The position numbers and the translations under genes are program-made. Positions 25,880 to 34,149 of a stretch of 64,000 nt of DNA are shown here, one piece after another (position 1 is the stretch's first letter; every line of letters starts with the position of its first letter). Where the stretch lies: the NCBI RefSeq assembly GCF_900116715.1, contig NZ_FPBM01000001.1, positions 2,784 through 66,783 of the forward strand, given 5' to 3'. The notes under the pieces were generated by a model, which ran no database searches, was not told the origin of the DNA, and was given only the letters and a program-made list of their open reading frames with translations. The stretch is from Polaromonas sp. YR568 (GTDB lineage: Bacteria; Pseudomonadota; Gammaproteobacteria; Burkholderiales; Burkholderiaceae_C).

Positions 25880-26884
25880 ATGAAAAAACGCATTGGATTT
25901 CTTGTCGCGCCAGGCTTTCAGATCCTGGACATGGTGGCCGTCACGGTGTTTGAGCTGGCCAACACCGAGATGACCGAAGCCGCCGGGCCCATCTATGACA
26001 TCGTCATGCTGTCGGAGCACGGCGGCGCGGTGGCCAGTTCGTCCGGCGTGAAAATTGAGACCAAGCCATTCCGTCAGGCCCGGTTTGACACGCTGCTGGT
26101 GACAGGAGCGCTGCGCGTTGCGCCCGCCTCCCCCGCCTTGCTGACGTATTTGCGCAAGGCAGGCGCTGCGTCACGGCGCGTGGCCAGTATTTGCACCGGC
26201 GCTCACACGCTGGCCGAGGCCGGCCTGCTGGACGGCCGGCGCGTCACCACGCACTGGTGTTTTGCGCGCGAGCTGCAGCGGCTCTTTCCCAAAACGCGTG
26301 TGGAAGAAGACCGCATCTTCATCCAGGACGGCCCGGTCTGGACATCGGCGGGCATGACGGCCTGCATCGACATGTCGCTGGCACTGGTGGAGGCCGATCT
26401 CGGTGTGGAGGTTTCACGCGCTATCGCCAAAACCATGGTCGTGTACCACCGCCGCAGCGGCGGCCAGTCGCAGTTCTCGGCCCTGCTGGAGCTGGAGCCC
26501 AAGTCGGACCGCATCCAAAACGCCCTGGCTTACGCCAAAAACAACCTGCGCAAAAACCTGGGCGTCGAGGAGCTGGCAGATGCGGCCAACTTGAGCCGCC
26601 GCCAGTTCAGCCGAAGTTTTCGCGCCGAGACCGGGCAGTCGCCGGCGCGCGCCGTCGAAACCCTGCGGGTCGAGTCGGCCCGCGCCATGATTGAAAGCAG
26701 CAGCCACCCCATCGAAATCGTGGCGCGCGAAAACGGCTTTACCGATCCGGAGCGCATGCGCAGGGCCTTCATACGCGCCTTCGGCCAGCCGCCACAGGCC
26801 ATCAAGCGCGCGGCGCGCATACAAACACAAACACAAACACAAACACAAACACAAACACAAACACAAACACAAACACCCGCCTGA
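25880..26884 (+). CDS. GlxA family (DJ-1/AraC) transcriptional regulator
   Basis: 334 residues. The N-terminal half (1-190) is a DJ-1/PfpI-type domain as in GlxA/CdhR regulators (KKRIGFLVAPGFQILDM, RVASICTGAHTLAEAGLLDG, the Cys in the nucleophile-elbow position, and VTTHWCFARELQRLFP). The C-terminal half (about 210-310) is an AraC double helix-turn-helix (NLRKNLGVEELADAANLSRR, FSRSFRAETGQSPARAVETL, IVARENGFTDPERMRRAF). The last 20 residues are an unusual repeat of Gln-Thr dipeptides, nine copies, ending TPA. It is divergent from the SDR gene and probably regulates it. Confidence 0.9.
   Translation: MKKRIGFLVAPGFQILDMVAVTVFELANTEMTEAAGPIYDIVMLSEHGGAVASSSGVKIETKPFRQARFDTLLVTGALRVAPASPALLTYLRKAGAASRRVASICTGAHTLAEAGLLDGRRVTTHWCFARELQRLFPKTRVEEDRIFIQDGPVWTSAGMTACIDMSLALVEADLGVEVSRAIAKTMVVYHRRSGGQSQFSALLELEPKSDRIQNALAYAKNNLRKNLGVEELADAANLSRRQFSRSFRAETGQSPARAVETLRVESARAMIESSSHPIEIVARENGFTDPERMRRAFIRAFGQPPQAIKRAARIQTQTQTQTQTQTQTQTQTPA
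26821..26874 (+). repeat. Hexanucleotide microsatellite ACAAAC x9
   Basis: Nine perfect copies of ACAAAC encode the (Gln-Thr)9 tail of the GlxA-type regulator. Because the unit is six bases, gain or loss of copies keeps the reading frame and changes only tail length. Confidence 0.95.
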
Positions 26885-27028
26885 GGCCTCTCACCGGCCG
26901 GCGGCCATGTGCGCCGCCTCATGTTGATTCAACGATCAAGATTGATCGAAGATTTTTGCGGCCCTAGGATGCCAGCGGGTTCAATCTCGTCCCCGTATCG
27001 GTCTAATCATCCTCAGCACATCCTCAGC

Positions 27029-28180
27029 ATGCACAACTCATTGATCAACTGGAAATCCGCCTTGCGTTACGGTATCGCCGCCAGCCTGGGCCTGGCATTC
27101 GCCCTGCACGCGTACGCACAACAAGACATCGTGGTCGGCCACGTCGCCGGCTTCACAGGGCCGGTGAAAAAAGACGCCAGCGAGATGAACCTGGGCGCAA
27201 CGGTGGCCTTCGCCGCCGTGAACAGCGCCGGCGGCTTCAACGGCCGCAAGTTCCGCATCATCCAGGCAGACGACCACTACAAGCCGGATGAAACCGTGAC
27301 CGAGATCAAGGCCATGGCCGACAAAGTGGTGGCGCTGCTCCCGGCCACCGGCTCCGCCAATATGGACAAGGTGCTCAAGTCGGGCGTGCTGGACAACGTG
27401 ACCCTGCCCCTGGTGGGCACCATCCCCAGCCCTGAATCCATACGCACGCCGCTGCACCGCAATGTGTTTCACTTTCGCGCCGGCGACCGCGACCAACTGG
27501 AGAGGATGGTCGAGCAGCTGACCACCGTGGGCATGACCAAGATCGGCGTGCTGGCCTCCAAGAACACCGCCAGCGCCGAGCGCGTGGCCATCATCGAGCA
27601 GGCTTTGCAGCGGCGCAACCTGAAGCTGGCAGCCAATGGCTTGTTCACCGTGACAGCCAAAACCGACTTCTCGCCGGCGATCAGCGAACTCAACGGCAAA
27701 GGCATACAGGCCGTGATCCTGATCGGCCCGCCCAGCCCCATCGCCGACCTGGTGAAGGAAGTGCGGGGGCAAGGCATCAGCGCGCAGCTGCTGTCTATTT
27801 CTTATGCCGATGCCGCGCTGGTGACACAAGTCGCCGGGCTGGAGCTGGCGCGCGGCTTCATCATCGCGCAGGTGCTTCCCAACCTGAGCAACAACACCAA
27901 AGGGCTGATCACCAGCTTTCGCGAAGACTTCAAGAAATACTCTAACTCCAAGGACGCCCCCACCCACTTCAACCTGGAGGGCTACATCAGCGCCAAGCTG
28001 ATCGTCGAAGCAATCCGCCGCAGCAAGGACGCCACACCCGAAGGCGTGCGCAAGGGCCTGGAGATGCTGCAGAAGTACGACATGGGCGGCTACACCGTGG
28101 ACTTTTCACCGGCGCAGCACACAGGCTCGCGCTTTGTGGACCTGGCGGTGATTTCGCGTGACGGGCGGTTGATGTATTAG
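27029..28180 (+). CDS. Branched-chain amino-acid type ABC substrate-binding protein
   Basis: 383-residue periplasmic-binding protein of the LivK/Peripla_BP_6 family. A signal peptide (about 1-30, ending HAYAQ) precedes IVVGHVAGFTGPVKKDASE and NSAGGFNGRKFRIIQADDHY. Later there is VLASKNTASAERVAIIEQAL and the C-terminal YISAKLIVEAIRRSKDATPEG. It captures a small ligand for an ABC importer or sensor, but no permease or ATPase genes adjoin, so it is an orphan receptor. The frame runs upstream to 26909; the ATG at 27029 gives the compact signal peptide. Ligands in the family range from branched-chain amino acids to aromatics. Confidence 0.85.
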   Translation: MHNSLINWKSALRYGIAASLGLAFALHAYAQQDIVVGHVAGFTGPVKKDASEMNLGATVAFAAVNSAGGFNGRKFRIIQADDHYKPDETVTEIKAMADKVVALLPATGSANMDKVLKSGVLDNVTLPLVGTIPSPESIRTPLHRNVFHFRAGDRDQLERMVEQLTTVGMTKIGVLASKNTASAERVAIIEQALQRRNLKLAANGLFTVTAKTDFSPAISELNGKGIQAVILIGPPSPIADLVKEVRGQGISAQLLSISYADAALVTQVAGLELARGFIIAQVLPNLSNNTKGLITSFREDFKKYSNSKDAPTHFNLEGYISAKLIVEAIRRSKDATPEGVRKGLEMLQKYDMGGYTVDFSPAQHTGSRFVDLAVISRDGRLMY

Positions 28181-28220
28181 CCGACCTGCTAACGAAGACG
28201 GATCTTCTGCCCTGGATCGT

Positions 28221-29645
28221 TCAGTTTGCCCAGTCGATCTTGTCAAACAGGCGCATGAGCCTGGCCTGGCGCGTCATACTGAATTGTCCGACCCAGCCGA
28301 TCCGACCCAGCAGATGTGAGCGAAAGTCGGCAAGCCGCTCCTTGTTTTGAGACGCCTGCCCGTGCAGCGCGCTTTGATGCAAACACGCTTTAAGCCGATC
28401 GAAATCATCACGTGGCACATTCGGGCGAACATTGACAACGACGCCGGTCACGCGCTGGCGCTGATGCCGGGGCAGGCAGCGCGTCTTGTCGGGGTGCAAG
28501 GCAAAGCCTTCATCCCGCACGATCTCCGCAACCCAGGCGTGCAAGGCGCGAAACTGCAGGCGCAGCGATGCGGGGCCTGAAAACACCAGGTCATCGGCAT
28601 AGCGCGTGTAACTCGCACCAAACACCCAGGCCAATCCCTCAAGCCGCAAATCGAGATTGAAAGCACAGAGGTTGGCCAGCGCCGGGGAGGTCGGCGCGCC
28701 CTGCGGCAAATGCGCGGAAGCAAGGCGCTTGGCGCCCATCCAGTCAAGCCCGCCATCGTCGCGCAAGCGCTCGATGACCATCCCTGCCGTGTGGTGGGTG
28801 CAGAGCGCGGTGAGGCTTCGCGCCACACCCTCGGGGTAACCCAGCGTGCGCCAGACGGCGTTGACCTGGGCGGCTCCTATGCTGCCAAAGAAATCGCGCA
28901 AGTCAAAACGGATCACCACGGCTTGGCCCACATGGGCAGCCGCATGCGTTTTGACGGAGCGGCCGGCGGTAAAACCGTGCGCGGCCTCATGCACCGGTAC
29001 CTCGCTCAGCAGCGCATGCAGGATGTGGCGCTGTACACGCTTGAGTTCGACCTTGGGTGTCTCCAGCAAACGCAGGCCGCCCGCCTGCTTGGCCTGCAGG
29101 CTGTAACGGTAGTGCTCGACAACTGGCCGCGTCGCCGGCGCCAGCCAGCGCAGTTGCTCGCGTGAGAGCTGGAGCCAGCGCGCCAGATCGGCATCGGTGG
29201 TGATGTCGGGCAAGGTGCACGCTTGCAGTCCCAGCGGCCGGGGCCGCATCGCCGGCGGACGCAGGATCAGCCGGCGAATGCGCGGCGGCCTTTCCGGTTC
29301 GGGGTCATCGCGGTCGTCGATCGCCTGCGAGGCTTGCGGCTCACTGGAATCGGCCTCGCCGTCTTCGTCTTCATCGTCGTCTTCATCCCCAAAAGCCAGG
29401 CCAAAGGCAGGTGAGTCCTCCAGCCGCCGTGCAAGCGAGGTGATGTCAAATTTCTGCCAGGTGATGGGTGACAGGAGCGTCAGCGGCTGAAGCAACTCCC
29501 GAAGCCACGCGGGGCGCTGCCCGAGTGCCGCCGCGGCCCTGGCCTGAAGTGCAGGCAAGGCGGTTCCACCCGGTTTGCCTGCATCGGCGAGCAGTGCGCG
29601 AGCCAGGCCGCGTGCAATCAAATGTCGGAAGCGGGTTTCGCGCAT
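28221..29645 (-). CDS. Retron-like reverse transcriptase
   Basis: 474 residues from the ATG at 29645 (an in-frame ATG at 29672 would add nine). Residues 1-75 are a helical N-terminal domain (RHLIARGLARALLA, LGQRPAWLRELLQPL), followed by a very acidic linker (GDEDDDEDEDGEADSS), and the RT domain at about 150-440. RT motifs: HYRYSLQAKQAGGLRLLETP, IRFDLRDFFGSI with the first catalytic Asp, LPQGAPTSPALANL, and the catalytic YTRYADDLVFSG near residue 349. Two retron-type marks are visible: THAAAHVGQ where retrons have NAxxH, and QRVTGVVVN with the VTG motif. No effector gene is next to it, and no maturase or endonuclease domain is seen, so a group II intron is unlikely. The upstream leader is hairpin-rich and may hold the msr-msd RNA. 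Confidence 0.85.
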   Translation of the reverse strand: MRETRFRHLIARGLARALLADAGKPGGTALPALQARAAAALGQRPAWLRELLQPLTLLSPITWQKFDITSLARRLEDSPAFGLAFGDEDDDEDEDGEADSSEPQASQAIDDRDDPEPERPPRIRRLILRPPAMRPRPLGLQACTLPDITTDADLARWLQLSREQLRWLAPATRPVVEHYRYSLQAKQAGGLRLLETPKVELKRVQRHILHALLSEVPVHEAAHGFTAGRSVKTHAAAHVGQAVVIRFDLRDFFGSIGAAQVNAVWRTLGYPEGVARSLTALCTHHTAGMVIERLRDDGGLDWMGAKRLASAHLPQGAPTSPALANLCAFNLDLRLEGLAWVFGASYTRYADDLVFSGPASLRLQFRALHAWVAEIVRDEGFALHPDKTRCLPRHQRQRVTGVVVNVRPNVPRDDFDRLKACLHQSALHGQASQNKERLADFRSHLLGRIGWVGQFSMTRQARLMRLFDKIDWAN

Positions 29646-29981
29646 GGAATTGGGTTGACACCAGCATCCCAACCAGCAGGTCCCGCGTGAGCTGGGTGCG
29701 CAGAATGCGCAGGCCGCTCACGCGCCGAAATCGCAGAGTACAAAACAACCATGGGGGTACCCCATGGTGCGGACGGGCAGCAACGAATCGCATTCCGCTC
29801 GCAACACTTGGAATGCTGGCGTCGTCGAAATTCTAATGGCATGCCCCCGGCAACACGCTACTGTTCGACGCCAAGTGGGCAGTAAACAACGAGGGAATGC
29901 CTCTTTACCTCCCGCCTCAGGTGCGCAAAAGAAGTAGTTCAGGCTCTCTCGGCCGTTGCTGGCATTCAAAATTCAGGCAGA
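29646..29981 (-). ncRNA. Candidate structured leader / possible retron msr-msd region
   Basis: The roughly 335 bases between the lpdA terminator and the RT start contain no convincing gene but several hairpins, read on the minus strand: ACCATGGGG-TAC-CCCCATGGT, a perfect 9-bp stem with a 3-base loop (29748-29768); GCATTCC/GGAATGC with a 13-base loop (about 29789-29815); and CGTCGAA/TTCGACG (about 29824-29870). An 8-bp pair CAGCAACG (29954-29961)/CGTTGCTG (29778-29785) brackets about 184 bases and could be a1/a2 arms, but an 8-bp pair is expected about once by chance in a region this size. Assignment as msr-msd is inference from position upstream of the RT. Confidence 0.35.
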
Positions 29982-30008
29982 AAAAAGCCCGGGCAAGCCG
30001 GGCTTTTT
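29982..30008 (-). terminator. Terminator of the pyruvate dehydrogenase operon
   Basis: GCCCGG-GCAAG-CCGGGC stem flanked by A and T runs (AAAAA on the left, TTTTT on the right), so it can work in both directions. It lies 18 bases after the lpdA stop and separates the operon from the RT gene. Confidence 0.85.
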
Positions 30009-30026
30009 GTTTGCGTGGCGCGCTGC

Positions 30027-31865
30027 TTACTTGCGCGCGGGCGGCAAGTCGGTGCAGCTGCCGTGCGCCACTTCCGCGGCCATGCCCATGCTTTCGCCGA
30101 GTGTGGGGTGCGGGTGGATGGTCTTGCCGATATCGACGGCGTCGGCGCCCATTTCAATGGCGAGCGCGATCTCGCCGATCATGTCGCCGGCATGGGTGCC
30201 GACAATGCCGCCGCCCAGGATCTTGCCGTGGCCGTGTGCTTCCGGGCTGTCGTCAAACAGCAGCTTGGTGAAGCCTTCGTCGCGGCCGTTGGCAATGGCG
30301 CGTCCAGACGCCGTCCAGGGGAACAAGCCCTTTTTGACCTTGATGCCTTGGGCCTTGGCTTGGTCTTCGGTGAGGCCGACCCAGGCGATTTCAGGGTCGG
30401 TGTATGCGACGCTGGGGATCACGCGTGCGTTGAAGGCCGCGCTGGCGAGTTCCTTGTTGCCTTGCAGTTCACCAGCAATGACTTCTGCCGCCACGTGGCC
30501 TTCATGCACGGCCTTGTGTGCCAGCATGGGCTGGCCGACGATGTCGCCGATGGCGAAGATGTGCGGCACGTTGGTGCGCATCTGGATGTCGACGGGGATG
30601 AAGCCGCGGTCGGACACGCTGATGCCGGCCTTTTCGGCGGCGATCTTCTTGCCGTTGGGGGTGCGGCCCACGGCCTGCAACACCAGATCGTAGGTTTGCG
30701 GCGCCGGGGCGCCCTCGCCTTCAAACGTGACTTCAATACCGGCCTTGGTCGCCTTGGCGCCCACGGTTTTGGTCTTGAGCATGATGTTGTCAAAACGCGG
30801 TGCGTTCATCTTCTGCCAGACCTTGACGAGGTCGCGGTCGGCGCCTTGCATCAGGCCGTCCATCATTTCAACCACGTCAAGGCGCGCGCCCAGCGTGGAA
30901 TACACCGTGCCCATTTCCAGGCCGATGATGCCGCCGCCCAGGATCAGCATGCGCTTGGGGACTTCTTTCAGAGCCAGCGCGCCGGTGCTGTCCACCACGC
31001 GTGGATCATCCGGCATGAAAGGCAGGCGCACGGCTTGTGAACCCGCCGCGATGATGCAGTTCTTGAAGGCGATGGTTTGCTTCTTGCCGGTCTTTTCCTG
31101 GCCCTCGGCTCCAGCGGTTTCTTCGACCTGCAGGTGGTTGGCGCCGACAAACTGGCCCAAGCCGCGCACAACGGTGACCTTGCGCATCTTGGCCATGGCC
31201 GTGAGCCCGCCTGTGAGCTTGCCGACGACTTTTTCCTTGTGCGTACGCAGCTTGTTGATGTCGAGCTTGGGCTCGCCAAAACTCACGCCCAGGCTGTCGA
31301 AATGCTTGACCTCGTCCATCACTGCGGCCACGTGCAGCAGTGCCTTGGAAGGAATGCAGCCCACGTTGAGGCACACGCCGCCCAGCGTGGCGTAACGCTC
31401 TACCAGCACGACCTTCAGGCCCAGGTCGGCAGCACGGAAAGCGGCGGAATAGCCGCCGGGGCCGGCGCCGAGAACCAGCACGTCGCAATCCAGGTCGGCC
31501 GAGCCGCTGAAGCTGGCGGCGGCTGGCGCGGGCGCGGCAGCTGCGGCCGCCGGAGCGGCCGGGGCCGCAGACGGTTTCTTCTCCGGCGCAGGCGTGGGCA
31601 CTGGAGCGGCAGCGGCGCCGGATGCTTCGATCGTCAGCACCACGGAACCCTGCTTGACCTTGTCGCCAAGCTTGACCTTGACCTCTTTGACCACACCGGC
31701 AGCCGACGACGGGATTTCCATCGAGGCTTTGTCGCTTTCCACCGTGATCAGGCTTTGCTCGGCCTTGATGGTGTCGCCGGCCTTGACCAGCACTTCAATC
31801 ACGGACACTTCGTCAAAATCGCCAATGTCCGGCACCTTGATGTCTACCAGGCTGGATGCACTCAT
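30027..31865 (-). CDS. lpdA: Dihydrolipoyl dehydrogenase E3 with N-terminal lipoyl domain
   Basis: 612-residue E3 of the pyruvate dehydrogenase complex, which reoxidises dihydrolipoate with NAD+. Residues 1-80 are a lipoyl domain with the modified Lys in [12 protein letters not shown]; residues 85-122 are an Ala/Pro linker. The flavoprotein follows: FAD motif [21 protein letters not shown] near 130, redox-active disulfide [17 protein letters not shown] near 165, NAD motif [13 protein letters not shown] near 312, and the C-terminal His-Glu pair in [15 protein letters not shown]. Lipoyl-fused E3 is usual in Burkholderiales. Its ATG overlaps the stop of the upstream Ntn-hydrolase gene by four bases (ATGA). 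Last gene of the operon. Confidence 0.95.
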   Translation of the reverse strand: MSASSLVDIKVPDIGDFDEVSVIEVLVKAGDTIKAEQSLITVESDKASMEIPSSAAGVVKEVKVKLGDKVKQGSVVLTIEASGAAAAPVPTPAPEKKPSAAPAAPAAAAAAPAPAAASFSGSADLDCDVLVLGAGPGGYSAAFRAADLGLKVVLVERYATLGGVCLNVGCIPSKALLHVAAVMDEVKHFDSLGVSFGEPKLDINKLRTHKEKVVGKLTGGLTAMAKMRKVTVVRGLGQFVGANHLQVEETAGAEGQEKTGKKQTIAFKNCIIAAGSQAVRLPFMPDDPRVVDSTGALALKEVPKRMLILGGGIIGLEMGTVYSTLGARLDVVEMMDGLMQGADRDLVKVWQKMNAPRFDNIMLKTKTVGAKATKAGIEVTFEGEGAPAPQTYDLVLQAVGRTPNGKKIAAEKAGISVSDRGFIPVDIQMRTNVPHIFAIGDIVGQPMLAHKAVHEGHVAAEVIAGELQGNKELASAAFNARVIPSVAYTDPEIAWVGLTEDQAKAQGIKVKKGLFPWTASGRAIANGRDEGFTKLLFDDSPEAHGHGKILGGGIVGTHAGDMIGEIALAIEMGADAVDIGKTIHPHPTLGESMGMAAEVAHGSCTDLPPARK

Positions 31866-32452
31866 TTGGAGGCTTTCAATTTAAGGGTGAATATGTCTAT
31901 CGGTCCGGCGGAGTTCTTGTCGAACTCGCAACCTGCGCTGAGGCCGGCCAGGGCCACCTCGCGCGCCGTCTTGGCTTTGTCCCATGCGGCATGCATGGCG
32001 CCCAATGCAAAGCTGCGGCCTGAGCCAATGCCCCAGAATTCCTTGAACTCAAAGACTTCGCGGTAGCTGTAAAGGCCGTAGATGCCGCTGGCATTGGCGA
32101 TGACCACCGTGAACTGGCTGGACTCGTAGGGATCGTTGTCATCTTCCTTGGTCTGCAGGAAGAAAGTTTCTTTCAGCATGGGGTGCAGCTTGACGAAGGT
32201 GTCGAACACCTCGTCGCGCGAACCCAGCTTGAGCTGCTCTTTGGGCAAGGCCGCCATGGCCTTGCGCAGCACCGGAAAATGCGCCACCGTGCCGGCCATG
32301 CCCACATAGCTCATGCCGGCGGGCGTGTCGACCTTGAATATCTTGCTGTTGGCCTCAAAGCGGTGCGTCAGGCTGGTATCGCCGAAGGTCACCAGCGTGT
32401 CGGCCGCGATGGCAACCTGCCCCGCTTTCTTGACAACTACTAGCGTGGTCAT
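31862..32452 (-). CDS. HslV-like proteasome-fold (Ntn) hydrolase
   Basis: 196 residues. The start [19 protein letters not shown] parallels HslV, whose mature form begins Thr-Thr and uses Thr1 as nucleophile; here Thr2 would be exposed after Met removal. Further HslV-like marks: [13 protein letters not shown] in place of the Lys33 region, [11 protein letters not shown], and [16 protein letters not shown] matching the HslV GSG motif with its active-site Ser. It is somewhat longer than HslV (about 175-180), with an insertion near residues 85-115 ([14 protein letters not shown]). I would expect threonine-type peptidase or Ntn-hydrolase fold, but activity is unproven. It starts three bases after aceF and overlaps lpdA by four, so it is made with the pyruvate dehydrogenase complex. 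No hslU-like ATPase is near. Confidence 0.75.
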   Translation of the reverse strand: MTTLVVVKKAGQVAIAADTLVTFGDTSLTHRFEANSKIFKVDTPAGMSYVGMAGTVAHFPVLRKAMAALPKEQLKLGSRDEVFDTFVKLHPMLKETFFLQTKEDDNDPYESSQFTVVIANASGIYGLYSYREVFEFKEFWGIGSGRSFALGAMHAAWDKAKTAREVALAGLSAGCEFDKNSAGPIDIFTLKLKASK

Positions 32453-32455
32453 GCT

Positions 32456-34096
32456 TTACAACAAGACTCGGCGGAAGTCGGCGAGGATTTGCCCCAGGTA
32501 GGCGTTGAAGCGCGCGGCGCCGGCGCCGTCGATCACGCGGTGATCCCAGGCCAGCGACATCGGCAGCATCAGGCGCGGCTGGAAGGCCTTGCCGTCCCAG
32601 ACCGGCTCCATCTGGCTCTTGGACACGCCAAGGATGGCGACTTCAGGCGCATTGATGATGGGTGTGAAGTAACGCCCGCCAATGCCGCCCAGCGACGAAA
32701 TGGTGAAACTGGCGCCCTGCATTTCGGCAGGGGTGAGCTTGCCGTCGCGGGCCTTCTTGGCCAGCTCGCCCATTTCCTGGCTGATCTGCAGAACACCCTT
32801 CTTGTCGGCGTCCTTCAGCACGGGAACGACCAGGCCGTTGGGCGTATCAGCCGCAAAACCGATGTGGTAGTACTGCTTGTAGACAATTTGGTCGCCGTCC
32901 AGCGAGGCATTGAACTCGGGGAATTTCTTCAGCGCCGCAACGCTGGCCTTGATCAGGAAAGCCAGCATGGTGACTTTGAGGCCGGCCTTTTCGTTTTCCT
33001 TGTTGGTCGAAACGCGGAAGGCCTCCAGCTCGGTGATGTCGGCGTCGTCATGGTTGGTGACGTGCGGGATCATCACGTAGTTGCGCAGCAGGTTGGCGCC
33101 GCTGATCTTCTTGATGCGCGACATGTCCTTGCGCTCGACCGGGCCGAACTTGGTGAAGTCGACCTTGGGCCACGGCAGCAGGTCAAGCCCTGCGCCGCCG
33201 CCCGACGATGCGGGCGCCTTCGCGGCCTGCGCCTGGGTGCGGACGCTGCCGTCCATCACCGACTTGGTGAAGGCCTGGATGTCGTCTTGCGTGATGCGGC
33301 CTTTGGGGCCGCTGCCTTTGACTTCTGCCAGCGGCACGCCGAGCTCGCGCGCGAACTTGCGCACCGAGGGTGAGGCATGCGGCAGGTTGCCTTGGGGCGC
33401 GACGGTGGGGTCATGGGCTGGCTGGCTCGCGGGGGCCGATGCGGCAGCCGGTGCAGGCGCAGCGGCTGCGGCCGGCGCGGCCGGGGCAGCAGCGGGCGCT
33501 GGTGCCGCAGCGGCCGGTGCGCTCGCCACAGAGCCTTCCAGGATAGCCACAAGGTCGCCGATATTGACGACGTCGCCCATCTTGACCTTGAGCTCTTTGA
33601 GCACACCCGCGGCGGACGACGGGATTTCCATCGAGGCCTTGTCGGACTCCACCGTGATCAGGGATTGCTCGGCCTTGATGGTGTCGCCGGGCTTGACCAG
33701 CACTTCAATGACGGACACGTCCTTGAAGTCGCCGATGTCGGGGACGCGGACTTCCACCGGGCCGGAAGCTGCGGGTGCTGCGGCGGGCGCCGGTGCGCTG
33801 GCCGCAGGGGCTGCGGGCGCGGCGGCCGGTTTTTCGGCTGAAGGTGCGGCTTCAGCGCCGGCCACTTCCAGCGTCAAAACCACTGAACCCTGTTTGACCT
33901 TGTCGTCGAGCTTGACCCTCAGTTCCTTGACCACACCTGCGTGGCTGGAGGGGATTTCCATGGAGGCCTTGTCGGACTCCACGGTGATGAGCGATTGCTC
34001 TGCTTTCACGGTGTCGCCGGCTTTGACCAGCAATTCAATCACCGTCACTTCGTCGAAATCCCCGATATCAGGAACTTGAATGTCTACCACTGCCAT
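32456..34096 (-). CDS. aceF: Dihydrolipoamide acetyltransferase E2
   Basis: 546-residue E2 core of the pyruvate dehydrogenase complex, moving the acetyl group from lipoate to CoA. Two lipoyl domains (about 1-75 and 118-190), each with [12 protein letters not shown] around the lipoylated Lys, are joined by Ala/Pro-rich linkers. The peripheral-subunit-binding domain is at about 245-280 (ASPSVRKFARELGVPLAEVKG, KGRITQDDI). The catalytic domain has the active-site motif HRVIDGAGAARF near the C-terminus. It is 53 bases downstream of aceE and three bases upstream of the Ntn-hydrolase gene. A two-lipoyl E2 is within the normal range for the family. Confidence 0.96.
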   Translation of the reverse strand: MAVVDIQVPDIGDFDEVTVIELLVKAGDTVKAEQSLITVESDKASMEIPSSHAGVVKELRVKLDDKVKQGSVVLTLEVAGAEAAPSAEKPAAAPAAPAASAPAPAAAPAASGPVEVRVPDIGDFKDVSVIEVLVKPGDTIKAEQSLITVESDKASMEIPSSAAGVLKELKVKMGDVVNIGDLVAILEGSVASAPAAAAPAPAAAPAAPAAAAAPAPAAASAPASQPAHDPTVAPQGNLPHASPSVRKFARELGVPLAEVKGSGPKGRITQDDIQAFTKSVMDGSVRTQAQAAKAPASSGGGAGLDLLPWPKVDFTKFGPVERKDMSRIKKISGANLLRNYVMIPHVTNHDDADITELEAFRVSTNKENEKAGLKVTMLAFLIKASVAALKKFPEFNASLDGDQIVYKQYYHIGFAADTPNGLVVPVLKDADKKGVLQISQEMGELAKKARDGKLTPAEMQGASFTISSLGGIGGRYFTPIINAPEVAILGVSKSQMEPVWDGKAFQPRLMLPMSLAWDHRVIDGAGAARFNAYLGQILADFRRVLL

Positions 34097-34149
34097 ATTC
34101 TTGTCTCCGGTTGCTTCAGGCGTCTGGGCGTCTACGTCAGGGTTTTAAC

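Noticed and set aside
28221..29645. Group II intron reverse transcriptase
   Set aside because: No maturase or HNH domain and no intron boundary or domain V-like hairpin; retron-type VTG motif present.
29446..29793. A 115-codon frame overlapping the RT start that reads protein-like
   Set aside because: It overlaps the RT gene out of frame and matches no family; the RT frame from 29645 carries the expected N-terminal domain.
29778..29961. 8-bp pair CAGCAACG/CGTTGCTG taken as definite retron a1/a2 arms
   Set aside because: About one exact 8-bp inverted pair is expected by chance in a 350-base region, so it is kept only as a candidate.
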